Below, in pieces: positions 36,363 to 49,166 of a DNA stretch of 57,715 nucleotides. The stretch is from an uncultured Nostoc sp. (GTDB lineage: Bacteria > Cyanobacteriota > Cyanobacteriia > Cyanobacteriales > Nostocaceae). Under the pieces are notes generated by a model, which did no database searches, had not been told where the DNA came from, and saw only the letters and a program-made list of their open reading frames with translations. Positions within the stretch are counted from its first letter, which is position 1; each line of letters opens with the position of its first letter. Where the stretch lies: the NCBI RefSeq assembly GCF_937863485.1, contig NZ_CALMFY010000191.1, positions 1 through 57,715 on the forward strand, read 5' to 3'. The position numbers and the translations under genes are program-made.

Positions 36363-36626
36363 TGCGATCACAATCATACATCTGTTACAGTTAGAAGTCA
36401 AGATTAGGGAATGGAGAGTGAAGCGGCACATACAGCCCGATTCAGTGCTTACTGAGGTAAAAACTCATCATCTATTTATTCCTGTTAGCACTAATACCAG
36501 CTTTTTTCAAAACTGTATTGACTGTATAGCGTAATTTAAATAAAACTATCAATAAAGTCAGAGGTGACCTAGAATCACCTCAACCATTGGTTACCTACAC
36601 GCATAGTAATGCCAAGTCCTGTCCCA

Positions 36627-38073
<1,447 letters not shown>

Positions 38074-38106
38074 GGGTATAAGCAAGTTGTTAAGTTGCTT
38101 ATACCC
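38074..38106 (-). terminator. metK terminator hairpin
   Basis: GGGTATAAGCAA and TTGCTTATACCC are perfect 12-base complements with a 9-base loop, about 40 bases past the metK stop. On the minus strand a T-rich stretch (TTATTTATC) follows. Confidence 0.75.
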
Positions 38107-38146
38107 TCAGATAAACATGTTAGATGTTTTGTAGTAACGTATTAGT

Positions 38147-39421
38147 CTAAGTTAGTGCCGGAGCAGCTACTGCCGAAAGTGACTCGTTTGCTGCTTGCTT
38201 CAACAATTCGGCTTTATCGGTCTGTTCCCAAGGCAAGTCTAAATCAGCCCGCCCAAAGTGACCGTAAGCCGCGACGTCCTGATAAAAACGTCCGCCTCGT
38301 TCACTTGGTAAGTTGCGTAATTTGAAGGCATGGATAATCCCTGCTGGACGCAGTTCAAAGTAGTGGTTGATTAATTCCAGTAAGGTTTCTTCATCTACTT
38401 TGCCTGTACCAAAGGTATCCACCAGAATGCTTGTTGGTCGCGCTACGCCAATAGCATATGATAGCTGGATTTCAACTTTTTCTGCTAACCCAGCGGCGAC
38501 AATATTTTTCGCCACATAGCGAGCTGCATAGGCAGCAGAGCGGTCTACCTTGGTGGGGTCTTTGCCAGAAAAAGCGCCGCCACCATGCCGTGAATAACCA
38601 CCGTAGGTGTCAACGATTATTTTCCGTCCTGTCAAACCAGAGTCTCCCTGAGGGCCACCAACGACAAATTTGCCAGTGGGGTTAACTAAAAAACGTGTTT
38701 CCTGATTAGGCTTAATGTCAATGTCGCCAAAAACAGGTTCGACTACTGCTGACCAGAGGTCTTGTTTAATCTTGGCTTGTACCGCCACCTCATCTGTAAT
38801 TTCCCCAATAGTGGCTGTATGCTGGGTGGAAATCAGGATAGTATCAATACCTATGGGGCGTCCGTCTTCGTAAGCCACAGTTACTTGGGTTTTGCCATCA
38901 GGACGCAGGTATGGTAGTTCACCCGTTTTTCGGACTGCTGCCAATCGGCGAGCAATGCGGTGGGCGAGACTGATGGGTAAGGGCATCAGTTCTGGTGTTT
39001 CGTTGCTGGCAAAACCGAACATTATACCTTGATCGCCCGCGCCAATTTTGTCGAATTGTTCATCACTATCTTGTTCGCGGGTTTCTTGGGCGGTGTTAAC
39101 GCCTTGGGCAATGTCGGGTGATTGTTCGTCTAAAGCTACCAGAACGCTGGTGCTGTTAGCAGAAAAGCCATTATCAGCATTGGTATAGCCAATTTCGGCA
39201 ATTTTTTTGCGGGCAAGATTGACGAAATTCACATTGGCTTTAGTGGTTATTTCACCAGTGATTAACACCAAACCAGTATTAACTACTACTTCAGCGGCGA
39301 CACGGCTGCTGGGGTCTTGTGTCAGTAGGGCATCCAGAATGGTATCAGAAATCTGATCGCAGATTTTATCAGGATGACCTTCGGTGACTGACTCGGAGGT
39401 AAATAGATATCGACGAGACAA
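38147..39421 (-). CDS. metK: S-adenosylmethionine synthase
   Basis: 424 residues. MetK makes AdoMet from methionine and ATP. Landmarks are [20 protein letters not shown] (methionine/ATP site), [10 protein letters not shown] (family hexapeptide region), [21 protein letters not shown] (loop and phosphate binding) and [19 protein letters not shown]. The start is TTG 39421, chosen because AAGGAGG lies eight bases upstream and the family N terminus [11 protein letters not shown] follows at once. No riboswitch was recognised in the 266-base leader; a small ACTAAAT/ATTTAGT hairpin is present. Confidence 0.97.
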   Translation of the reverse strand: MSRRYLFTSESVTEGHPDKICDQISDTILDALLTQDPSSRVAAEVVVNTGLVLITGEITTKANVNFVNLARKKIAEIGYTNADNGFSANSTSVLVALDEQSPDIAQGVNTAQETREQDSDEQFDKIGAGDQGIMFGFASNETPELMPLPISLAHRIARRLAAVRKTGELPYLRPDGKTQVTVAYEDGRPIGIDTILISTQHTATIGEITDEVAVQAKIKQDLWSAVVEPVFGDIDIKPNQETRFLVNPTGKFVVGGPQGDSGLTGRKIIVDTYGGYSRHGGGAFSGKDPTKVDRSAAYAARYVAKNIVAAGLAEKVEIQLSYAIGVARPTSILVDTFGTGKVDEETLLELINHYFELRPAGIIHAFKLRNLPSERGGRFYQDVAAYGHFGRADLDLPWEQTDKAELLKQAANESLSAVAAPALT

Positions 39422-39687
39422 AGGAAATTCCTCCTTTATTGAGTTTTTTTCGCTGACTAAATGTGGGTATTTAGTTCAACTATCTAATTTATGAAATCAT
39501 AACAATATTTATACTTCAGTAGTTAGTATCTTCTTAATATTGATAAAAACCACTATCTATAAGGTAAGTATCTGTAAATAAGATAAATTATGCTAATTAT
39601 TTTGTGGATAAAATGTATTTAATAACACAAAAAAAAGGAGGACACCCAGAAGCGCCCCCACAAACTTTGACACAAACACTGCTGCTT

Positions 39688-40692
39688 TTAAACCTGAACC
39701 GCTAACTTTGCTTCCGTAGCTGTCAACCGCTCATAGGCAGCACGCATTTTCAAACCTGTAAGTACTTGGAAGAAACCAGTACCATTATTGGAACCTGGAT
39801 ACTCACGGTGCTGGAGTAACAAATGAGTCAATTCACCCTGATATTTTGTGGATGTATTGCTGAGATGGGTTTCGATATAAATTACTTCTTCCAAGTTGTC
39901 AAATTGACCATCTACCTCTAGTACTGAGACATAGCGGCCGTAGTAAACATCTGAACCGTAGTATAGTTGCATACCTGGGTAGGAACAGGTCAGCTTGCGT
40001 CCACAGGGAGTCCAATTAATTGTTGACCCTTCATCAAATAGGTAGGTTGGATCAAAGCCTTCCTTACCTTCCCGCTGGAGCATACGTACCCTTAAGACTC
40101 TACGCTCGGTGTCGTTTTTGATCAAGTTCGTGGGTAATACCTGAAGAACTACATCGGCAAATTCTCTTTGTGGTTCGATAAACTTATCAAAGTCAGGTTT
40201 GCGAGAATTGATTTGCGCTAACACATCTTCGTAGCGATGACCACGTTCAGCCATATCTCGCTGAATTTTCCAGGCAATTTTGACTTCATCGCTAATGTCA
40301 AAATAAACACTGAAGTCGATTAGCGATCGCACCCGCTCATCATATAAAGGATGCAATCCTTCAACAACTATAATGCGATTCGGCTCGATCCGCTCTGGCG
40401 GATCAAGCAAGCCGGTTTCATGATTATAAATCGGCTTATCAATCCCTTGACCATTTTTGAGCGCTTTAATTTGCTCATACATCAGGTCAAAATTGTTCGC
40501 CCTGGGGTCTAATGCAGTTATCCCTGTTTCTTTACGCTGTTTGCGATCCAGGGAGTGATAGTCATCCAAGCAGATGACTGTCATTAAATCTTCACCAAAC
40601 AAATCTATCAAACGACGCAAAAACGTAGATTTCCCGCACCCAGAGTCTCCGGCTACTCCAATCAGTACCACGCGTTCCGACTTACTTGTCAT
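39688..40692 (-). CDS. prk: phosphoribulokinase
   Basis: 334 residues. Prk phosphorylates ribulose 5-phosphate to ribulose 1,5-bisphosphate for Rubisco. The P-loop GVAGDSGCGKSTF is at residues about 12-24. ICLDDYHSLDRKQRK supplies the catalytic Asp, and IVVEGLHPLYDERV the Walker B-like strand. Cys20 (in SGCGK) and Cys42 (ICLDD) are in place for thioredoxin/CP12 control. ATG 40692 with GAGGAG upstream. Length is normal. Confidence 0.97.
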   Translation of the reverse strand: MTSKSERVVLIGVAGDSGCGKSTFLRRLIDLFGEDLMTVICLDDYHSLDRKQRKETGITALDPRANNFDLMYEQIKALKNGQGIDKPIYNHETGLLDPPERIEPNRIIVVEGLHPLYDERVRSLIDFSVYFDISDEVKIAWKIQRDMAERGHRYEDVLAQINSRKPDFDKFIEPQREFADVVLQVLPTNLIKNDTERRVLRVRMLQREGKEGFDPTYLFDEGSTINWTPCGRKLTCSYPGMQLYYGSDVYYGRYVSVLEVDGQFDNLEEVIYIETHLSNTSTKYQGELTHLLLQHREYPGSNNGTGFFQVLTGLKMRAAYERLTATEAKLAVQV

Positions 40693-41135
40693 AAATCTCC
40701 TCTAAAATACTAAAATTGTGTCAATATTTTTTCACACAGCAGATTCTGAAGCCAGGAGTTTACCCCTTTGGTTTATCCTGCGTTCTTGCTACCTAGCACA
40801 TCTATAAGACACCAAGCGGGTAGGCAACAAAGTAATTAAGTTGCTACTCGTCGGACTAGCCTGAATGTTGGTGCCGGTAAGTATTTAATCCTAGTGGTGT
40901 ATTTGATTTTAACAGAAGGGGGTATTCCATACAAGATTGCTGTTTAGAAGAATTAGCGTGGTTCATCAATCATTTTGTTGATTTAGCTGTTAATTTAAAA
41001 ATGGGGATCAGTACCGCCCATCAGTGTTGTACCTCTGTCAAGCTGTTACTTGTGATATATAATTAAGTCTATAAGGTATAATTTATTATTGCCACGAATT
41101 TGTTTATCTTCTTAAATTGTAATTCCGGCTTGACA

Positions 41136-41285
41136 ATGCTTAAGATATTCAAAGCAAAAATCTATCCAACGAATGAGCAAAAAAATTGCATTAGTCAAAT
41201 TATTGGCTGTAAACTACCTATACTGACCAGACTTGGGGCAAAATCCCTTGTTAAAGGTAGGCAAACTGACGCCACAATGTACTAG
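41136..41285 (+). pseudogene. truncated TnpB (IS200/IS605 OrfB) remnant
   Basis: From ATG 41136 the first 25 codons (MLKIFKAKIYPTNEQKNCIS then QIIGC) match the conserved start of TnpB proteins. About 24 codons later the frame stops, so nearly all of the RNase domain is missing. It may be an internal-deletion derivative. It lies in the 1.1-kb gap (40693-41820) between prk and petH; the rest of that gap holds no gene I can support. Confidence 0.55.
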
Positions 41286-41799
41286 TCATTTAATTATCTA
41301 TAGACAGGTGATGAATATAGCTAATAACATTCCGAGAGAGTAGTAGATTTAAACAAGTAAAACCAATCGGAAGAAACCCTTCCTCTCCTTGCCATTCTCC
41401 GATTGAAATTCTTGGAGTAGGCAAGCACAACGGCAATTTTTGGAGGGAAACTGAGTAGTAATTTCCACCAATCAAAGCAGCCCTCCAACAATATCTGCCA
41501 TTGGAAGTTGCTCGTTAGGTAGTAAGGTAAAAAGCTATCTCCCTGACGGGGGTGGTAGTTAACAAAAAAAAGATTAAATTGACTCATTATTAACATTCTC
41601 CACAAGACTTATCCTTTACCTTAGAAGGTGAACAGGTGTGTTTTTTGCTATGCCTGCATGTCTTTGGTGAGTATACTTAGCAAGGCATTAATTTAATGAT
41701 GCCGTTTTTCCTTCTTTCTCCAGTTTTGTGAAACGAAAATCCGCTAAACTAAAGCTGGCAAGGTAGGGGAATAGTTTTTTTTGAAAAACGGTTAAGTAA

Positions 41800-43167
<1,368 letters not shown>

Positions 43168-43223
43168 GTGCTGAGTTCCGTTAGCGGATAGCTATGGTTT
43201 AGCCTGTTCTGAGTTATGAATAA

Positions 43224-43248
43224 GTAGGGTGGGCAATGCTCACCCTAC
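43224..43248 (+). terminator. petH terminator hairpin
   Basis: GTAGGGTG and CACCCTAC pair around a 9-base loop, followed by AATTGTTTTGTT. It lies about 55 bases past the petH stop, after a dispersed repeat (GTTAGCGGATAGCTATGGTT) that is also found at 6534. Confidence 0.7.
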
Positions 43249-43386
43249 AATTGTTTTGTTATGAATATTATAAATAGTTGAGGAAAGAGTTCTCGGTTCT
43301 GAGTGGTAAAGTACTAAATACTTCTAACTACTTGGCACTTAGCACTCAGCACTCAGTACTTAAAAAATAAATTGGGTGCAAAATTT

Positions 43387-44673
43387 GTGGGTGTGAAACT
43401 AGGAATACTGGGATTAGGCACCGTGGGAACGGGGACAGTGCAGTTGTTGCAAGATGGGGCTGGGCGTCACCCGTTGTTGCAAGAGATAGAAATCTATCGG
43501 GTGGGAGTGCGATCGCTAGATAAACCCCGGGCAGTAGAATTGTCTACGGAAGTTTTAACTACAGATATAGAAGCTATTGTCAACGATCCAGCGGTAGATA
43601 TAGTTGTGGAGGTGATGGGTGGATTGGAGCCGGCGCGATCGCTCATCCTCAAAGCTTTAAGTAATGGTAAGCATGTAGTCACTGCCAACAAAGCAGCGAT
43701 CGCCCGCTTTGGAGCGGAAATTTTCACAACTGCCAATCAAGCTGGCGTATACGTGATGCTAGAAGCCGCTGTGGGTGGTGGTATTCCTGTGATTCAACCC
43801 CTAAAGCAGTCTTTAAGTGTTAACCGCATTCATACTGTAACAGGCATCGTAAACGGTACAACTAACTACATCCTGACGCGGATGCAAACAGAAGGCAGCA
43901 ACTTCAGCGATGTCTTAGCTGATGCCCAGCGCTTAGGTTATGCTGAAGCTGACCCCACAGCCGATGTCGATGGCTTAGACGCAGCAGATAAAATTGCCAT
44001 TTTGGCATCATTAGGCTTTGGTGGACGCATCAACTTACAAGATGTTTATACTGAGGGGATTCGGCAAGTCAGCAAAACAGATATTGCCTACGCCGAAAAA
44101 TTGGGATTTGTGATTAAATTGTTAGCGATCGCCAAACGTAATCCTCCCTCATCCGCTCTTTCCGTCAGAGTTCATCCTACTTTGGTGCCCCAAGCCCACC
44201 CTTTGGCTAGCATCAACGGCGTTTACAATGCCATTCTTGTCGAAGGAGAACCCATCGGCCAGGTAATGTTTTTCGGCCCCGGTGCTGGTGCTGGTGCAAC
44301 CGCCAGTGCTGTCACATCAGATATTTTGAATCTTGTTGCTGTCCTCAAAACCAATACAGCAATACCAAATCCATTATTAGCTTGTGGACATCAAGAATAC
44401 TGCCAAATTGCGCCGATGGCAGAACTGATAACTCGGTTTTACGCCCGTTTTCTCACCAATGACCAACCTGGAGTTATCGGGAAATTAGGGACTTGCTTTG
44501 GTAACTACGGCGTTAGCTTAGAGTCAATTGTCCAAACTGGCTTTCAAGGGGAACTAGCAGAGATTGTGGTTGTTACCCATGATGTGCCAGAAGGCAACTT
44601 TCGGCAAGCTTTGGCAGAAATTCGGAATTTGTCAGCGATAGAAAGCATTCCCAGTTTACTGCGTGTACTTTGA
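43387..44673 (+). CDS. hom: homoserine dehydrogenase
   Basis: About 428 residues from GTG 43387 (TTG 43372 and GTG 43393 are alternatives; no clear ribosome site). Hom reduces aspartate semialdehyde to homoserine for Thr and Met synthesis. The NAD(P) fold is LGILGLGTVGTGTVQLL, VTANKAAIA follows, and the catalytic region GIVNGTTNYILTRM, EADPTADVDGLDAADK is intact. A C-terminal ACT domain (about 355-428, VIGKLGTCFGNYGVSLESIVQT) suggests feedback control by threonine. Confidence 0.95.
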   Translation: MGVKLGILGLGTVGTGTVQLLQDGAGRHPLLQEIEIYRVGVRSLDKPRAVELSTEVLTTDIEAIVNDPAVDIVVEVMGGLEPARSLILKALSNGKHVVTANKAAIARFGAEIFTTANQAGVYVMLEAAVGGGIPVIQPLKQSLSVNRIHTVTGIVNGTTNYILTRMQTEGSNFSDVLADAQRLGYAEADPTADVDGLDAADKIAILASLGFGGRINLQDVYTEGIRQVSKTDIAYAEKLGFVIKLLAIAKRNPPSSALSVRVHPTLVPQAHPLASINGVYNAILVEGEPIGQVMFFGPGAGAGATASAVTSDILNLVAVLKTNTAIPNPLLACGHQEYCQIAPMAELITRFYARFLTNDQPGVIGKLGTCFGNYGVSLESIVQTGFQGELAEIVVVTHDVPEGNFRQALAEIRNLSAIESIPSLLRVL

Positions 44674-44803
44674 GATTATCGTTTAGCGAGCGATCGCCGT
44701 CAGGGGTTCCCGTAGGCTAGAATACTTAGTTTTTCAGATTTCTGTTTGCGTCTGTGCTTGCTAAAATCAACAACAAACCTCACTCCTGCGCGAGGACAGC
44801 CCT

Positions 44804-45568
44804 ATGACCTCTGCAACCGACCCATCCACAGCCCTCACTCCTTTCCCCGACCATACGCAGCTACCAGAGTCAGATGGTACTTTCGTGAAAAATTGGCAAG
44901 AGCATCCCCAAAGTATTTTACTCACTGACTCGATTACACCCGTCCTTAAACAATTACATCCTGAAGGCCAATATTGTATAGGTCAGGACTTAGGTATTTA
45001 CTGGCGCTTGACAGACCCGCCAGAACGAGGAGCAGAAGCACCAGATTGGTTTTATGTAGGAAATGTACCGCCCTTGCTCGATGGACAAACACGCAGGTCT
45101 TATGTACTGTGGCGAGAATTTATTGCCCCTTTGATTGCTTTGGAATTTGTCTCTGGGGATGGTAGTGAAGAACGAGATAAAACTCCTTTCCAAGGTAAAT
45201 TTTGGATTTATGAGCAAGTAATTCATCCGGCTTATTATGGCATTTATGAAGTGAATAAAGCCAGTGTAGAAGTTTATGAATTAATTGGTGGACAATATCA
45301 GTTATTAGCAGCGAATGAGCGCGGACATTATCCGATTACGCGCTTGGGAGTTGAGTTAGGTATTTGGCAAGGAGTTTATCAAAATGTCGAATTGCCCTGG
45401 TTGCGTTGGTGGGATTTGCAGGGTAATTTGTTGTTGACTGGCTCAGAAAGAGCCGAACAAGAACGCCAACGAGCTGAAGAAGAATCCCAACGGGCTGAAC
45501 AGGAAAGACAAAGAGCCGATCGCCTAACTGCTCAATTGCGATCGCTCGGTATTGGACCAGAGGTTTAA
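44804..45568 (+). CDS. Uma2-family (DUF820) putative nuclease, copy 1
   Basis: 254 residues. Uma2 proteins adopt the PD-(D/E)XK nuclease fold and are very common in cyanobacteria. Here PDWFYVGN (near 86), IALEFVSGDGSEERDK (near 123) and FWIYEQV mark the core, with Asp/Glu candidates for metal binding. The C terminus is an expanded charged coiled coil made of repeated ERQRAE-type units (about 208-245) that copy 2 lacks. It forms the left flank of a three-gene cassette with a near-identical copy on the right. Confidence 0.8.
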   Translation: MTSATDPSTALTPFPDHTQLPESDGTFVKNWQEHPQSILLTDSITPVLKQLHPEGQYCIGQDLGIYWRLTDPPERGAEAPDWFYVGNVPPLLDGQTRRSYVLWREFIAPLIALEFVSGDGSEERDKTPFQGKFWIYEQVIHPAYYGIYEVNKASVEVYELIGGQYQLLAANERGHYPITRLGVELGIWQGVYQNVELPWLRWWDLQGNLLLTGSERAEQERQRAEEESQRAEQERQRADRLTAQLRSLGIGPEV

Positions 45569-45818
45569 GTATTTGGTTTAAGGGTGCGATCGCTCTAATG
45601 TTACCGGAGGCGATCGCGCCAATTTTGAATTTGGCTGGGGAAGATAAACAAGTAATAGACTAGACACGTAGAGGCGCAAAATTTCGCGTCTCTATCATTT
45701 TGAAAGATAGTAGCATTGAAATATGCCAATTAAAAAGCTCCATTTGGTGATGTAGTAACACCAAGCATCACTAATAACTGAGTGAACAAACAAGTGTTAA
45801 TACTAAGGAGTAAGCGCT

Positions 45819-46931
45819 GTGACAGATTTGAGTAACTACAATGCAGAATTAGCTGATGAAGAAACTTTAGAAGAAGAACAAGAGGAAAAAGTTACTTTCC
45901 AGTATGACCCTGATAAAATTAACATTGTAACTAGGGAACCAACAATAGAGTTATTGCTTAAAAGAATCAATGAAGAAGCTCTTGATTTAGCACCTGATTT
46001 CCAACGTCATGCGGATATATGGAAAGAAGATGCCCAAAGCAGGCTTATAGAATCTATTATTATCCGCATCCCCATACCAGCATTTTATATAGATGCTACT
46101 AATGAAGATAAATGGTTAGTAGTCGATGGATTACAGCGTCTATTTGCACTAAAGCGTTTTATTCTCGACAAAAAACTCAAACTATCTGGATTAGAATATC
46201 TTACAAATCTGGAAGGTAAAACCTACGATCAAATTGATCGCAGATACCAACGCCGCCTTGAAGAAACTCAACTAACAGTATATTTGATCGAAAAAGGCAC
46301 ACCTCCAGAAATTAAATATAATATTTTCAAACGCATTAATACAGGAGGGCTTGCTTTATCTCCTCAAGAATTACGCCATGCTCTTAATCCTGGTAAGGGA
46401 ACAAAGTTTTTAACTAAACTTGCTGCATATCCCAAATTTCAACAGGTAGTTAAAATTGGAGATAAGCGGATAATGCGTATGGATGATCGAGAATTTATAC
46501 TAGGTTTCCTAGCCTTTACTTTGACTTCTTATAAAGATTATGCCGACAACAGAGATACTTTTTTAACTAAAGCACTATCTAAGACAAATAAACTCTCTGA
46601 AACCGAGCTACATAACATTGAAAATAATTTTCAAAGAACAATTCTAGCTAACTGGAATATCTTTGGTAAAGATGCATTTCGGAAAATATCTAATTCTCAG
46701 AAAAGACAGTTTCCTATCAATAAAGCTCTATTTGAATCTTGGTCAGTACTTTTGAGTAAATTGAGTGATGATAAAATACAAATTTTAATAGATAAAAAAC
46801 AAAATTTGATTGATATATTCAAGACATATATAGACAATGATAAAGACTTTTTAGAATCTATATCTCAGGCTGCCGAGAAAGTACAGTATAGATTTAGTAC
46901 TATAGAAAAAATAATTCAGGAAGTGCTTTAA
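45819..46931 (+). CDS. DUF262 (GmrSD-N/ParB-like) protein
   Basis: 370 residues. The DUF262 motif VDGLQRLFAL (residues 102-111) has the DGQR-type signature of the ParB/Srx-like nucleotide-hydrolysing fold found in GmrS. FKRINTGGLALSPQELRHAL (170-189) is the second hallmark. An acidic N-terminal tail precedes the domain. Start GTG 45819 with AAGGAG eight bases upstream. The stop overlaps the next ATG by one base (TAATG). Such proteins in GmrSD and related systems act in anti-phage restriction; the role here is inferred. Confidence 0.85.
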   Translation: MTDLSNYNAELADEETLEEEQEEKVTFQYDPDKINIVTREPTIELLLKRINEEALDLAPDFQRHADIWKEDAQSRLIESIIIRIPIPAFYIDATNEDKWLVVDGLQRLFALKRFILDKKLKLSGLEYLTNLEGKTYDQIDRRYQRRLEETQLTVYLIEKGTPPEIKYNIFKRINTGGLALSPQELRHALNPGKGTKFLTKLAAYPKFQQVVKIGDKRIMRMDDREFILGFLAFTLTSYKDYADNRDTFLTKALSKTNKLSETELHNIENNFQRTILANWNIFGKDAFRKISNSQKRQFPINKALFESWSVLLSKLSDDKIQILIDKKQNLIDIFKTYIDNDKDFLESISQAAEKVQYRFSTIEKIIQEVL

Positions 46932-48046
46932 TGATTCGTTTTCTTCGCCTGATCAACTTCAAACGTTTTGATAATCAGTTCCTTGAGTTTAGACCTTTAA
47001 CACTAATTTCTGGTCTCAATAGCACTGGTAAATCTTCTGTACTTCAATCACTACTACTACTACGTCAATCATATCAACAGGGTTTATTGCCAAAAACTGG
47101 CTTGGCGCTAAACGGTGACTTAGTAAATATTGGTACGGCACAAGATGCCCTACATGAGAGTGCTAAAAATAACCATATAAGCTTTGAGATTATTTCTGAA
47201 AAGTATGAAGCTATATGGGATTTTAATTACAACCCAGAAAAAAAACAAGAAGATGTATTAAATGTGATTTTAGAACCAAATGACTCTGAAATCTATAAAT
47301 CAAATATTTTTAGTAAATATTTTCACTACCTTCAAGCAGAACGTATCGGCCCACGTTCATTTAATGAAATGTCTGATTATCAAGTCAGACGACTTAGACA
47401 AATTGGTACTAAAGGAGAATATACAGCCCATTTTCTTTATATTTATGGAGATGAATCAATTCCCATCGCCAATCTCAGCTATCCACAAGCAAAATCAATG
47501 AATCTGATAGATCAAGTGGAAGCATGGATGAGAGAGGTTAGTCCTGGTATACGTATTAAAATAGAAGCTAACTCAGCAATGGGTTTGGTGACTATAAAAT
47601 ATTTTTATGGAGATAGTAATCGTTACCGTGCAACCAATGTTGGTTTTGGAATTACTTACACTTTATCAATTATTGTAGCTATACTTTCATCTCCTCTTGA
47701 TACACTAATTCTAGTTGAAAACCCAGAGGCTCATCTTCATCCCAGAGGACAGGCAAAAATGGGTGAATTGTTAGCACTGGCTGCTAGTTGTGGTGTTCAA
47801 GTGGTGATAGAAACTCATAGCGATCATGTTTTAAACGGAATTCGTCTTGCTGTTCATGGCGGTATTATTCCCCCACATTATGTCCAGTTGCATTACTTTC
47901 AGCAACAAGAAAAACAAGGACAAGCTTTGACAGAGGTAATATCACCAAAAATTGATCGTAATGGCAGAATTGATTATTGGCCTGATGGATTTTTTGATGA
48001 ATGGGAAAAAGATTTAATAACTTTACTTAAGCCAAGGGATGCGTAG
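46931..48046 (+). CDS. AAA/ABC-type ATPase, DUF3696-like
   Basis: 371 residues. An SMC/RecF-like ATPase: Walker A GLNSTGKSS (28-36), signature-like NVGFGITYTL (236-245), Walker B LILVENPEAHLHPRGQ (259-274) and H-loop ETHSDHVLNGIR (294-305). The C terminus RNGRIDYWPDGFFDEWEKD resembles DUF3696, which follows such ATPases. No TOPRIM nuclease domain as in OLD proteins is visible. Sits between and tightly linked to its partners (1-base overlap upstream, 3-base gap downstream). Confidence 0.85.
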   Translation: MIRFLRLINFKRFDNQFLEFRPLTLISGLNSTGKSSVLQSLLLLRQSYQQGLLPKTGLALNGDLVNIGTAQDALHESAKNNHISFEIISEKYEAIWDFNYNPEKKQEDVLNVILEPNDSEIYKSNIFSKYFHYLQAERIGPRSFNEMSDYQVRRLRQIGTKGEYTAHFLYIYGDESIPIANLSYPQAKSMNLIDQVEAWMREVSPGIRIKIEANSAMGLVTIKYFYGDSNRYRATNVGFGITYTLSIIVAILSSPLDTLILVENPEAHLHPRGQAKMGELLALAASCGVQVVIETHSDHVLNGIRLAVHGGIIPPHYVQLHYFQQQEKQGQALTEVISPKIDRNGRIDYWPDGFFDEWEKDLITLLKPRDA

Positions 48047-48049
48047 CAG

Positions 48050-48988
48050 ATGGACTTGGAAATGGTATTGAATGAGTTATCTTTGCGATCTGCTGCTAAT
48101 AATATTAAGATGGCTAAACAAAGAATGTCAGAATTAATTCTGACCGCACGTGAAGCAGCAGAGCTAGGTGTTAAGCCAATAATTCGCACTAATCATGAGT
48201 TTTACAATACTGTATTAGCAGATAATTACTCGTTATCTAACTGGTTAGTAGATAAAACTGTAAATGGAGACGATATACGATTTATTCTGACAGCAGCAAA
48301 GACACCTTATCTCGAAGATATTCAAGATTCAGATATTGAAAATAAAAATATCCTCTCAGATTTTCTCTATGAAGGAGAAAAAAGCGAAGGCTTGGGAATT
48401 GCCTATCTACTTGAATCGTTAGCATTAAGCATAAACTCAGATCAAAAATGGGAATTTAATAGCATTTCACTGGAATATACTTGGCTTGAATATGATAATT
48501 TGAATTTAGATACAGTCACAGTTACTCATGCTAGTACCATACAAAACGTAAAGGAAAATCTTTCTTGGATACAGGAACGGCTGAAAACAGGGGTTCGTGA
48601 TGGTTGCAATTTATGGCAACGTAAAAAAGATTTATTTCCCTCTCTCAGCTTTTGTGAAAGTGTCGGTCAACAAATACAAAGCCTTGGCAATGGTAGCCCT
48701 ATGTTACGACAAATTGTCAGAAAGTTGTTTGAACTAGAAAACTGTTGTAAAACTTGGAGAGATGGAGATTTTGATTTAGACCTTGTTGCCAGTAAAGTTA
48801 CTCCAGAAAGTGACTCTAGGCTTCAAAGTTTAGAGGATAAGCTAACTTTTAAGTGTCCTGATGATGTGTATCGTATATTCAGTTTGCACCTAAGAATGAC
48901 TGGTGCAGGGGCTTGGCGGCTTCATTTTTCTACAGAATTAGGGCTTGGCAAAATCATCATTGGGTACATCGGGCCAAAAATCCAATAA
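48050..48988 (+). CDS. unknown third gene of the cassette
   Basis: 312 residues, soluble, AT-rich gene. The first 120 residues are helical with many Asp/Asn. The middle contains EYTWLEYDNLNLD and a WIQERLKTGVRDGCNLWQRKKDLFP segment. The C terminus (HLRMTGAGAWRLHFS...GKIIIGYIGPKI) has the look of a small beta-sheet domain, with a weak resemblance to RelE-like ends (R.HF...IIGYIG). I know no family. Its 3-base spacing from the ATPase gene argues that all three act together. Confidence 0.75.
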   Translation: MDLEMVLNELSLRSAANNIKMAKQRMSELILTAREAAELGVKPIIRTNHEFYNTVLADNYSLSNWLVDKTVNGDDIRFILTAAKTPYLEDIQDSDIENKNILSDFLYEGEKSEGLGIAYLLESLALSINSDQKWEFNSISLEYTWLEYDNLNLDTVTVTHASTIQNVKENLSWIQERLKTGVRDGCNLWQRKKDLFPSLSFCESVGQQIQSLGNGSPMLRQIVRKLFELENCCKTWRDGDFDLDLVASKVTPESDSRLQSLEDKLTFKCPDDVYRIFSLHLRMTGAGAWRLHFSTELGLGKIIIGYIGPKIQ

Positions 48989-49166
48989 TCTTAAAGCCTA
49001 ATCATAAAAAGCGATCGCCTTTATCTATCTTCCAACAATTTATGTCCAAAAGTGTTGGCAGCCTGAGCCTAGCTTTACAGAAACAGTACTATGTCTCATA
49101 ATAAGCCGCTTTACATCTACGCTTGCTAAACTAAAAAACAACCCTTACTCCTGCAAAGGTAATCTT

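Noticed and set aside
36328..36534. 68-codon plus-strand frame upstream of por
   Set aside because: Lies antisense to the Mn riboswitch leader and has no ribosome site or family pattern.
39422..39687. SAM riboswitch before metK
   Set aside because: Looked for SAM-I/II/V-type conserved strings in the leader; only a small ACTAAAT/ATTTAGT hairpin and the ribosome site were seen.
41321..41605. 94-codon minus-strand frame upstream of petH
   Set aside because: Composition is unusual (Trp, Phe, Leu runs), no ribosome site, and the region is more likely the petH promoter.
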